Origin: Wallemia ichthyophaga EXF-994
Lineage: Eukaryota; Basidiomycota; Wallemiomycetes; Wallemiales; Wallemiaceae
NCBI RefSeq assembly: GCF_000400465.1
Contig: NW_008806293.1
Location: 2,601-66,600 of the forward strand
Reading direction: 5' to 3'
Length of the DNA: 64,000 nt
Shown here: positions 10,730-20,834 of the stretch, one piece after another
Layout: every line of letters starts with the position of its first letter
Position numbering within the stretch: position 1 is the first letter of the stretch
Translations under genes and position numbers: made by a program
Notes under the pieces: model-generated
Told to the model about the DNA's origin: nothing
Database searches by the model: none
What the model saw: only the letters and a program-made list of their open reading frames with translations

Positions 10730-11518
10730 TCACTTTGGGATGAAAGGAATGCGAAGACCAGACATGAGCGCTCTAGTCTTAGCTTCAGCGCCTCTGCCTT
10801 TTTGATTAGATATGAATTTGATGTCTAAACCATGTGAGCGTGGATACGAATCAAAAGCAGCTTCAATTTGAGGGAAGAGGGACATAGCAGAGGGAGGCAG
10901 ACCCATTTGAAAGACGCCCGAGTTAGCAGAAGGAGATTTTTCATCAGCGCTGACTGGAGGGAGTGAGATACCGTTAAAGTCCCTGATACGTGGTAAAACG
11001 AATTCGGTGAGAATGTCAATGAAATCGAACATTTTGTCACCAGATAGTTCAACCTTAACGGAGAGGGGCATACCGTGGCGTATTTTCCATTGAGCGACAC
11101 CTTTGCGTGCTTTACATACTGTAACACCTTTAGAGTGGAAATCACCGCCAGAGTGCTCAGCGTGACCAGAAATAGATTGTAAAGCCATGATAGCCGAGAG
11201 GAGAGCGCCTTTGTTGTTTATAGACTCCTTGACCATCGTGTGGATGACAATTTTATCTAGATTGATAGGATTTGATTGGTTGGGATTCGGGAGAGGATCA
11301 CGGTTACCTCTAGGGCGAGGTTGTTGGCGGTGAGCCGTGTAAGGGTCGTTAGAGTCCCATGAAGGTAGAGGGCGGCTGTGTTGTTGTTGCCTGGGATTGT
11401 GAGTCATGTAGAGTAGAGCGGGGGAAAGAGTATTTTGGAAATGCGATTTGAGGCGTGGCTGGTGAGTGCTCCCAGTGAAGAATGAATGTTGCTGTTTAAG
11501 TAAATTCGATCTGATCAT
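10730..11518 (-). CDS. MRPL7: Mitochondrial large-subunit ribosomal protein uL5m
   Basis: A single exon of 262 residues. After a 90-residue basic, Q/P/H-rich N-terminus that is probably a mitochondrial targeting extension, the protein matches ribosomal L5: KIVIHTMVKESINNK, SGHAEHSGG, WKIRHGMPLSVKVELSGDKMF, and an RIRDFNGI segment. It contacts 5S-equivalent positions and the subunit interface of the mitoribosome. The ending, GLRIPFIPK, is normal for the fungal proteins. The ATG at 11518 is the first in frame after upstream readthrough. The ARPC3 start is 39 bases away on the other strand. Confidence 0.85.
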   Translation of the reverse strand: MIRSNLLKQQHSFFTGSTHQPRLKSHFQNTLSPALLYMTHNPRQQQHSRPLPSWDSNDPYTAHRQQPRPRGNRDPLPNPNQSNPINLDKIVIHTMVKESINNKGALLSAIMALQSISGHAEHSGGDFHSKGVTVCKARKGVAQWKIRHGMPLSVKVELSGDKMFDFIDILTEFVLPRIRDFNGISLPPVSADEKSPSANSGVFQMGLPPSAMSLFPQIEAAFDSYPRSHGLDIKFISNQKGRGAEAKTRALMSGLRIPFIPK

Positions 11519-11557
11519 GATGGTGGTTGGATAACAACAACGACGACGACGACGACG

Positions 11558-12185
11558 ATGCCAGTGAGTTTTAGTTGGCTCAAGAGAGGTACATAACACT
11601 CCCAGGCATATCACAGCAACTTCAACGACGATAAACAATCAAAACTCATCGGAAACGTGTCAATACTCCCATTCAGTTCAAAACACAGGGGAATTGCACC
11701 CACACCACCAAATGACCCGGAGTATATCGATATCATATCAGAATCTATAATTCTATTCAGAGCCAATAGTTTATTCAGGAACTTTGAAATCAAAGGTGGC
11801 GGTGATAGAATGTTGATTTACTTGATTCTATTCATATCGGATTGTATCGCCAAGTTGAGCAGAGGACAGGTAAATAGTGGTGACGCAATGAAGCAACTAC
11901 ACACGCTCGCTGTAGATAGCTTCTCGCTCCCCGGTGAAGCTGGTTTCCCTTTAAACAGCTTATACGCGCCACCACAATCTAAAATGGATGCAGGTGAGTT
12001 ATATACGTGTTTATAAACCCATTTAACACCCTATAGACACCCTCCGCAGCTACCTCACTCAAGCTCGCGTTGAAACTGTGAACCGACTTATACCCATCTT
12101 ATACGCCCAATCAAATACAAGTCCAGACAAATATTGGATGTCCTTTAACAAACGCAAGTTTATGGGTAAATCCCTCTCCTTGTAA
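11558..12185 (+). CDS. ARPC3: Arp2/3 complex subunit 3 (p21)
   Basis: Part of the seven-subunit Arp2/3 actin nucleator. Exon 1 (11558-11563) is only ATG CCA, intron 11564-11605 is 42 nt, exon 2 is 11606-11993, intron 11994-12036 is 43 nt, and exon 3 is 12037-12185. The spliced N-terminus MPAYHSNFNDDKQSKLIGN and the body FRANSLFRNFEIKGGGDR and LILFISDCIAKL are unmistakable. The protein is 180 residues against about 178 in animals. The six-base first exon is supported because it supplies the conserved MPAYHS start in the correct frame. Confidence 0.95.
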
Positions 12186-12236
12186 TTGTTTTTAAGTTGA
12201 ATAAATTTTACACCTTACGCTTCCTTCACGACACTC

Positions 12237-14286
12237 ATGGCTGCACCTGTAAAATCATTAAAGAGTATTGCACCTGTACCGAGTGCCAATGACTTCTTGG
12301 ATAGTTAGTTATATCCCTATTTATATTTCTGTCGCTCACCCACCCCCAGTCGTCCTATCTAAAACTCAAAGGAAGACACCGACGGTGATCCATAAGAATT
12401 TCAAGATATCGCGTATCAGATCATTTTACATGAGAAAAGTTAAATTCACCCAGGAATGCTTTAACGAGAAGCTAGACGCTATCTTGGGCGAATTCCCGAT
12501 GTTAGACAACCTCCACCCCTTCTTATCCTCCCTTATGAATGTCTTATACGATAAGAATCATTATAAGCTCGCTTTGGGTCAGCTGAACACCGCTCGCCAT
12601 CTCATAGATCAAGTCTCAAAAGACTACATTCGTCTCATGAAGTTTGGTGACTCCCTTTACCGTTGCAAGCAGCTCAAACGCGCTGCTATGGGCCGTATGG
12701 CGACCGTCATGCGCAGACAGAAGGATCCTCTCGCCTACCTCGAACAAGTCAGACAACACATTGCTCGTCTTCCTTCCATAGACCCTACTACCAGAACTAT
12801 GCTCATTTGTGGTTACCCAAATGTTGGAAAATCTTCTTTCATCAATAAAATCACTAGAGCTGACGTTGACGTTCAACCATACGCTTTCACCACAAAGTCC
12901 TTATTCGTCGGTCACATGGACTACAAGTACCTCCGCTGGCAAGTCATTGACACCCCGGGTATCCTCGATCACCCACTCGAAGAGATGAACACCATCGAAA
13001 TGCAATCTATAACCGCTATGGCTCACTTACGCTCTGCTATTCTCTACTTTATGGACTTATCTGAGCAATGTGGTTACACCGTTGAAGCTCAATGTAAACT
13101 CTTCTCTTCCATCAAACCTCTCTTCGCTAATAAGCCCGTTTCTATCGTCTTTAACAAGATTGATGTTGCTACTTTTGATGATCTCACTGATGAAAAGAAG
13201 ATGGCTGTTCAGGAGGTACTCGCTGATGGTGATGTGAAAAAGTTGCAACTCTCGTGTATGTCTGAGGAAGGTATTATGGACGTACGTAACCAAGTCTGTG
13301 AAACTCTCCTCGCACACCGCGTAGACACTAAAATGCGTGGTTCCAAGATCAACTCTGTGGTCAACAGAATTCACGTTGCTCAACCAAAACCCCGTGATGA
13401 CGTCGAGCGTACTGCTCAAGTTCCAGATATTGTCAAACAACGTAAGGGTTACGATAAGGAGGATCCACAAAGGAAGACTCTCGAGCGTGATATTGAGGAG
13501 GCTAATGGTGGTACTGGTGTTTACAGCGTTGATCTTCACAAGAACTACCTCCTCGAGAACGATGACTGGAAGAAAGACACTATGCCTGAATTCCTCAATG
13601 GTCATAACGTCGCTGACTTTGTTGATCCTGATATCGAAGAGAAGCTTGAGGCTCTTGAGCGTGAAGAGGATAAATTGGAGGCTGATGGTTTCTATAATTC
13701 TGATGAGGAGATATTAGACAGTGAAGAGGAAGAAACACGCAGCAATGCTCAAGCTATTCGTGAAGAGAACAACCTCATCAAATTAAAGTCACAGGATCAA
13801 ACAAGAAAGAAGAAGAACGCAATGATGCCACGTACCCGCCAAACGAGAACTTTGGATGATATGACTGCTGACTTAACTGCTAAGGGTATAGACGCATCCA
13901 AGATTGAGGACAGGGCCATGTCACTCGCCAAGGCTAAGGGACTGGTTGGAAAGCGTAAGCATGATGACGTTGAGATGAAGGAGGTTGATGAGGGTAGTGA
14001 GGATGCTGAAGGAATGGAAGTGGATCAAGATAAGGCATCTAAGAAATCTAAGGGTGTCGCTGCAGCTGATAAACCACTTCATCCACGCGCTCCTAAGAAG
14101 AATAGAGCCGTTGAAGGTCTTGGTAGTAGAGCAAATGAAGAGCAGGCTAAGAAATACAGAGCTTTGGCTTCTAGAGAACCTGCTAGACATTCCAAGGCTT
14201 CTGAATCTGACAGACACATACAAACTGCTAGACCAAAATGGATGATGTCTGGAAAGAGGAAGATGGGAACCAACGACAGACGTTAG
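12237..14286 (+). CDS. NOG1: Nucleolar GTPase Nog1 (60S ribosome assembly)
   Basis: Exons 12237-12303 and 12350-14286 flank a 46-nt intron and give 667 residues. The splice restores FLDIVLSKTQRKTPTVIH. GTPase motifs are G1 GYPNVGKSS near residue 175, G3 DTPGILDHP near 220, and G4 NKID near 290. The four-helix N-terminal domain (FYMRKVKFTQ) and the lysine/acidic-rich C-terminus that interacts with the pre-60S particle are present. Nog1 threads its C-terminus into the exit tunnel during maturation. Codon use in this gene looks stronger than in its neighbours, as expected for high expression. Confidence 0.96.
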
Positions 14287-14372
14287 AGTTTTGTTGTTTA
14301 TCATGCTTTATTTGTATTTTATGATTATTTTATTTTATTTCGAAATATGCGTGATCCTGATAACAAACGGTC

Positions 14373-15955
14373 ATGACAGACGCGTACAATGATACACACG
14401 CGCACGACGACGTACAAGAATACTCGTCTGGCTCAGAGCTAGGCCTCGACGCTGATGAAGAAGATTGTCAGGAGCTGCGACGACTGCCACGCGAAGAACG
14501 TCTACACGCCATCGACGACATGTGCGATTTGTACAAGAGCGTCGATGGATTTGGGGAGAATTACAAGCTTGTCGATAAGCTTGGTGAGGGTACATTTTCA
14601 GCTGTGTACAAGGCGATTGATTTGAAGCACCACGATTACGATAACAAGTATTGGTTCACCAAGGAGCAAACAGATACGCGACAGCTTCAGCATAGGGGTA
14701 GAAAGGTTTATGTAGCTTTGAAAAGAATTTACCAAACGTCGTGTCCACTGAGAATACAGAATGAACTCGAGCTGTTACATTCACTCAGGCGATCTAAATG
14801 GGTTTCAACAATGATTAGCGCCTTTAGACATAAAGACCAAGTTGTTGCTGTTATGCCATACCACCCTAACAACGATTTCCGCGAGTATTATCGACATGTG
14901 GACTACAAGACTGTGAAGAAATACTTCAAATCACTCTTCAAAGCCTTACGCGATGTCCATCGAATGGATATCCTTCATCGCGATATCAAGCCTGCCAACT
15001 TCCTGTTTTCGCTGCAAGATCAGAAGGGGGTGTTGTGCGATTTCGGTCTGGCGCAATACACGTTGGATGACGGCTGGCATGGTCATTGTCATCATACTCA
15101 GCCCTCCCGCGAACATCCCCATGGACAGAACAAGTTATCTATGAAGGATATACGCTCTGAGAAGGATACAAGAGCAGTCGAGCGGACTGCTGATGTCGTA
15201 CGCGAGGCTGATCGTCGTATGAATGACCCCAAATTGCCCGTAGGGTATAGCACAGATGAGAAACGACCAATAGTGCGAGCTAATAGAGCTGGCACACGTG
15301 GTTTCAGAGCGCCCGAAGTTTTGCTCAAGTGTCAAGACCAGACGACGGGTGCGTGTTGTTTTATTTGTTGGTTGCTACCCACTAACATAAACATTTTTCA
15401 AATCCAGCCATCGACATGTGGTCCGCTGGCGTTATTCTCCTCTCCTTTCTCAGTCGCCGTTTTCCGTTTTTTAACAGCAACGACGATAACGAGGCGTTGG
15501 TAGAACTGACTACGATATACGGACTGAAAAGGATGATCAAGTGCGGTGAAATTCACAACAGATCTATCCTCTCGAACATTCCTCACGTTCAACATGGCGG
15601 TAAACACCTTCATCTGCTCCTCTACCAACTCAACCCATTCATTTTCCCGCGACCGCCGTCAGCATGGCACCATGGCGATGTACAGGGTTTGCGGGGTGAT
15701 GGGAAAGATAATAGTGAGACAGTCATGGATACTGAAAATACCAACATCTTTGCACTCTGTAACCAGCCATTCGAAAAGGAGATTGGAGAGAATCTTTTCA
15801 ATAGCTTTAATCAGCAATTCGCTAAGCCATGGCCTGAGTTGGAGCTCTACCACGCCATCGACTTGTGTAAGAAACTTATGCATCTCGATTGCACAAAGAG
15901 ACTCAATGCACAGCAGGCGCTGATGCATCCTTTTTTGTATGGAGCTGGTAGCTAA
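14373..15955 (+). CDS. CDC7: Cdc7/Hsk1 (DDK) replication kinase
   Basis: Exons 14373-15348 and 15408-15955 flank a 59-nt intron and give 507 residues. Kinase motifs are GEGTFSAVYKA (P-loop), VALKRIY (lysine), HRDIKPANFL (catalytic loop), DFGLAQY, then a long insert before GTRGFRAPEVL, and DMWSAGVILL. The large insert between DFG and APE (about 80 residues, His- and charge-rich) is the hallmark of Cdc7-family kinases, which with Dbf4 phosphorylate the MCM helicase to start replication. The C-terminal lobe ends normally with LNAQQALMHPFLY. Confidence 0.93.
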
Positions 15956-16180
15956 TAGGGGGAAATAAGATTGATGGATAACATGATATACTTTAGGCTA
16001 ATTTTATGTGTTTGTTTGTATATAGAGGAAGTTTTTCACTGCGTCATCAGCCACCTACCTTTTTAGGCTTTACTTGCCTATTTGGGCTGAAAAGGGTGAT
16101 ACGCGCGCGTAGTTTGTGCTGATATCTTTTACTTTCAATCCAAAGATTGGACAGAGTGCGAGTGTCCAAGATAGTGAAAA

Positions 16181-18621
16181 ATGGTCGATAAACACCCACG
16201 CACAGCACACACACGCAACAGAGCTAAATCAGAGGCCAGCTTAGGAGCGAGGATTGGGCACAAGTTGTTTAAGCGCAAGGAAACGCAGACGCAGACACAG
16301 ACAAGGACACATTCACAGATACAGTCACACTCACACCACGACAAGGAGAACGAGCATGAGAACGAGCACGAGAACGAGCACGGCGCGGGTCATCGGAATG
16401 TGAGCGATGACACGACGTTCAGACGAGATCAAGACAACGACACACAAAGCAACACACAAAGCAACACCTCATCCACGCACAAGGTCAAGGACAAGGTCAC
16501 AAAGCAAGACCCGCAGCTGCGCTCTCACAGCTCATTCTCACTGCTGGACAGACTCAGTGCGCGGAAACGCGTAATCAGCCTGCCTGCACTGACACTAAGG
16601 CAAAGCGTGCATGACGAGCGCAGCAACGCGAGCTCCTCTGCGCAGCGCTTGCCATTACTGGAAGGCGACGAGAAGCTAGGAGAAACGGAGAAAGACGAGA
16701 AAGAGGCGAAAGAGGAAGCAGCGCGACTGCGACTGCGCGACCGCAAGAAGCTGCGTAAATCCGAGGAGACGATACAGAAAGTGATGGCGAGGAAAGGTAG
16801 GTATGGAGTTGTAGAATGCAGTTTCAAAGAAGGTGGGCTAACAAAACAAACACAGCTGATTTGCTCGACTACGCACGTCGTCCACCCACACCTAAGCAGC
16901 TATTCGACGCGTCGTGCTGTACGGTTGTAAGCGAGGATGGGACGCCAGTGGCGTTTGGATCGCTGTACAGCACCCGCCGCACAATAGTGATCCTTCTCCG
17001 ACACGCATACTGCTCACTGTGCCAAGCGTATGCGCGCACTGCTGCACAACTCGACCCCACCCTCCCGATCGTCTTTGTCACGCCGACGAGCCACAAGATT
17101 ATTGCGTCGTATCGCAAGCAGCTTAGTATCCCATTTGCAGTGTACAGCGACAGCTCGCGTCGGGTATACGAGGCGCTGGGCGTGAAGCTGCGCAGTACGA
17201 ATCCAGGCACAGTCAAGGATGTCGGTGGATACACGCACAGTCTGAGCAGCTGGGAGAGCGTATCTGTAGCTGCGAGACTCACCCCCACGCATCCCGGCGA
17301 TACGAAGCAGCTGGGCGCCGAATTCGTTCTGGGGCCGGGCGCAGGTGTCAGCTATACGCACCGAATGATCACCACGCGTGGCCACGCGCCCATCAAAGAC
17401 GTCATCCGGGCTGCACTCACCGGAGCGGGAGAGGGCGTAGATGTAGGTTTGGGGGTGGGCGTGCCGCGTGGAAGAGTGGCTGGCCTCGCGAGAGAACGCG
17501 TCATGTCATCCCCGGGTGCTTTCAACTTCCCCACCCCTCCGACGCCGTTTACGACGCGCTTGCCTGCAGGCGCGGCACACCCGTCCATGCCGAATCTGCA
17601 CCAAGTGGGCGAGGTAGGGAGCAGAGGTAGCAATCAGAGCAATCAGAGCAATCATAGCAATCATAGTGAGGAATATCAAGACAGCCTCGTCGACTTGACA
17701 GTCAGCACCAACACACCTTCTATGCTTCTCGGCCAGACGCTCCCGTCGCCGTCGCCGTCGCTCGCGCATCTTGGCCACTACATCTCCCGCGGATACTCGC
17801 AGTCGGGCGGAAGAGAGCCAATCACGCCGACACTAGACGACGGACAAGTGCATGTCGTTGAGCGGCCACAGCGCCCACCGCGTAACTTCTCGCGTCCTAG
17901 TAGTCTCTGGGTCAAGGATGGAGAAGAGGAGGCTGCGGGTGTTCCACCTGTCCCGCCTGTGCCCAGTGCACCGCCGCAGAATAGCTCCCACTCATCCCTT
18001 CCTTACCCTGGGATAGGCACTGATACACCGCGGTTCCTCGAAAATGGCCTGCGCTCACCCACTCCACCTACCCTCAAGCATGGCAAGGTCGAAATGGCTC
18101 AACCTGACCAGGACTTTTTCGAAATATACGCCAGTTACGATACAGTCTTTCGCGACGATAGCTATACTTTCGAACCAAGCGCTACGTTCGCAAGCCTTCG
18201 TGCTGCGTTTGAGAGCGATGTCGAGCGTGTTCATTGCGACGCGGAGAATGAGAAGCGGGAGCTTTTAGCGAGCCGTGGTGAGCAGGTTGATCAAGAGAAG
18301 AATAAGCGGGATGAGCAGGATGAGCAAAACACACAGGATAAGGAAAACAACCAAAACAAGATCAATTCTCAGACCTCTAACATAAACACCCACACACCCA
18401 AACAAGCCGTGTTGAGCTATAGCTTGGATGAAAATGCAGCACGCGAGATGGAGGTTGATATTAATAATAACCACAATAAACGCGGGAGCAGCATTATCAA
18501 GCGCATCGAGAACACTGCACGCCCACAACTACACGCCGTCTACCCGTCCAGCGAATTCGATAGCAGCTTTGGAGTAAATAGATTTAACAGTATTCCGCTG
18601 TGGAGACCACGGCTGCGATAA
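16181..18621 (+). CDS. AhpC/TSA (peroxiredoxin-like 2) domain protein with long disordered flanks
   Basis: Exons 16181-16796 and 16856-18621 flank a 59-nt intron and give 793 residues. The folded core, about residues 205-410, holds LLDYARRPPTPKQLF, VAFGSLYSTRRTIVILLRH and then CSLCQAY, a CxxC redox motif as in PRXL2/FAM213-type thioredoxin-fold proteins; HRMITTRGHAPIKDVI closes the domain. The first 200 residues are charged and repetitive (a ENEH tetrapeptide repeated about three times near 16345-16380). The last 380 are Ser/Pro/Asn-rich. Such extended proteins occur in basidiomycetes and may be linked to stress or signalling, but function is unproven. Confidence 0.75.
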
Positions 18622-18703
18622 TTCATTGAGCCATGTAATTAAGATTAAAATGATATTGATTTGTACTTATTCATTACATAATAATATATACAATACAAAG
18701 CAC

Positions 18704-20380
18704 TCAAATATCACACTTACCTGGACGTACAGCACACCACAATGGTTGGAGTGCAGCGGCATGCACGCCCCTGTCGACCAATCTGTACCTAACATCGTTC
18801 ATCCTGTAGAGAGCGTCGTCGGCATTAGCAGTGCGTGTCTCTGGCGCTGGATGTGTCCAGAAAACTTCCGCACCAGCAGCAGCACGAGGCCTAAGAAATG
18901 AAGTTAGTAAGATAATAGAGAAAATAGACAACAATTCCCACCAAATAAGAGATTCGAAATTGGCAGAGTCAGCCTGCTCGGACCACAGCGTAGTCTCACC
19001 ACCAGCGACTCTGTTTCTGTCGCTCTCGTTCATGTTGGCGTAAGCGTCGAACGAGTAGATCTTCTGCCATGATTTGAAAGGATCGCACCAGGAAGTACCA
19101 TCGGGTGCTCCACCGAGCCAACCACCTGTACCGCAATCGAGATACATGTAGTCAGACGCGGCGTGAATAATGCCAACGCTGGATGGTTGCGATGCGAGAA
19201 TTTGTGACGTAAAGTCTGCGGTGGACCAGTTAATAACAAGCGTGCCATCACTCAGCGGCATCTCATACTCGGTTGACAGCTCGTGCCAGACAACAGCAGT
19301 CTTGTTGTACTCGGAAAGCTTGTCGGTGAGCGCTGATTGGAAGGAGCGGACGAGCGGTGCCAACTCCTCAAGTGTCATATCGTAGCAAGCTGGATTGAGC
19401 TCGTCACCGCCCGTACCGAAATACTTGGATTGAGTACGTGGAAGGAGATCGTCGAGTATTGACTCTACGAATGGGATCACGTCATCGTTCTCCAAGTCTA
19501 ACTGGCCGGCTGGTGGCTCAGCAGCGTATTGCGACCATGGTCGACGATCAATACAGCTGACGAGCTCAGGGTGTGACTCAGCTACCGATTGCGTGTGGCC
19601 GGGAAGATCCATTTCAATTACTACATCGACCCCTTTTGAGCGAGCATGGTTGATGATGTCGTCAACGTCTTGCTGTGTGTAGAGCATGCCTGGGTATGCG
19701 CCTTGCTCGTAGAGCTCAGGGTGAACATCGGTGACGAGTGGCCATGAGTGTTGATCAGTCATGTGCCAGTGGAAGACAGAGAGCTTAACAAAGGACATGG
19801 TATCGATGAGAGAGAGGAGGGAGTCCTTGTTGTAGTAGTTACGTGAGGTGTCCAACATAACACTGCGCCAGCCAAATTCAGGAGCGTCGTTGATGGTGAT
19901 TGGGGCGTTTGTAAGGTAGTGCTTATCTTGAGAAGGGTGCTTGTAGAAGAGCTGCTGGAAAGTAGACAAAGCGCGGTGCAAACCTAAGACATTTGCAGAG
20001 GAGATAGTAGCGGTGATGTCAGATTCCATGTAAGGAATATTGAGGTAGTACGATTCATCGCGGTCGTCGATAGGCTGGTTGAAGATGTCTTGGATTGGCA
20101 TATCGTTTTCAATGTTGACGTCAACAGAGGTGATTACGGGAGTGGAGTCAGTGAGTGATTCAACATCCTCGCCGCCCAAAGCGATGGAAAGTCTTCTGTG
20201 TTGGGAGCTGTGAATTTGATCGAGTGCGTTGTTTACAGTATCTTTAACATGTTCCGGAGAGTTAACATTAGGAGAAGGGCCGAGGAGTAGGAAATTATCA
20301 GCGTATTCGAAGGATTGAGGGTACGGGATAATAGCGTGAGCAAGAGAGACGAAGAGCAACAAGATTATTATACGAGACAT
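18704..20380 (-). CDS. Secreted GH20 beta-N-acetylhexosaminidase
   Basis: Exons 20380-18942 and 18890-18704 with a 51-nt intron give 541 residues. The signal peptide is about residues 1-16. The GH20 barrel carries WRSVMLDTSRNYY, FHWHMTDQHSWPL, and the catalytic pair in FGTGGDELNPACY (D-E near residue 320), then GGETTLWSEQ and AEVFWTHP. It removes terminal N-acetylglucosamine from chitin oligomers or N-glycans outside the cell or in the vacuole. The intron is a multiple of three without a stop, so an unspliced reading frame also stays open; splicing restores LIWPRAAAGAEVFW, the family sequence. Confidence 0.93.
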   Translation of the reverse strand: MSRIIILLLFVSLAHAIIPYPQSFEYADNFLLLGPSPNVNSPEHVKDTVNNALDQIHSSQHRRLSIALGGEDVESLTDSTPVITSVDVNIENDMPIQDIFNQPIDDRDESYYLNIPYMESDITATISSANVLGLHRALSTFQQLFYKHPSQDKHYLTNAPITINDAPEFGWRSVMLDTSRNYYNKDSLLSLIDTMSFVKLSVFHWHMTDQHSWPLVTDVHPELYEQGAYPGMLYTQQDVDDIINHARSKGVDVVIEMDLPGHTQSVAESHPELVSCIDRRPWSQYAAEPPAGQLDLENDDVIPFVESILDDLLPRTQSKYFGTGGDELNPACYDMTLEELAPLVRSFQSALTDKLSEYNKTAVVWHELSTEYEMPLSDGTLVINWSTADFTSQILASQPSSVGIIHAASDYMYLDCGTGGWLGGAPDGTSWCDPFKSWQKIYSFDAYANMNESDRNRVAGGETTLWSEQADSANFESLIWWELLSIFSIILLTSFLRPRAAAGAEVFWTHPAPETRTANADDALYRMNDVRYRLVDRGVHAAALQPLWCAVRPGKCDI

Positions 20381-20454
20381 GAGAGTTAGAAAGTGAAAAG
20401 TGTTCTAGTCTGATGAAAAAGGACATTAGACTGGAATGTGCAATGTGTAAATGA

Positions 20455-20732
20455 TTAAATGCTCCATTCCCAATCAATATAAGTGAAGGGTATTATGCCT
20501 TCAACGCTCTCCAACTCGTAGCTCTCTTTGCTGAAATATTTGAACCTGCGTGCAACCACCCAACCTTCGGTGAACTCTGAGACGATGAAAACAAGTTCGC
20601 CGTGCTTGACGCCCAGCTCCGAATCGTTCTCCGGCTCAAAGTCGTAGAGCATACATTTTATGCAGTTGAGTGTAGAGCCATGTACACCTCGATACCTATC
20701 GTCGTCGGCGTTGTATGCAAAGTCCTTTACGT
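20455..20732 (-). CDS. SH3-domain protein, Nbp2-like (5' end unresolved)
   Basis: The exon begins after an acceptor at 20733 and reads VKDFAYNADDDRYRGV, then an SH3 domain: CMLYDFEPENDSELGVKHGELVF, GWVVARR and GIIPFTYID. The VKDFAY segment before the SH3 domain is reminiscent of Nbp2/Skb5-type adaptors, which connect the Ptc1 phosphatase and PAK kinases to stress MAPK signalling. No convincing first exon with an ATG joins in phase: the best upstream frame (YDVHDANAE) ends in TAG just before a GT. The start given is therefore the exon edge, not the gene start. RAV1 begins about 100 bases away on the + strand. Confidence 0.6.
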
Positions 20733-20834
20733 CTGCGAGTGGTTAGGACACACCGTCTAGCCATACGCACCCAACCTACTCAGCATTTGCGTCGTGTACG
20801 TCGTAATCGAGTGGATTGCACCAATTACACCTCA

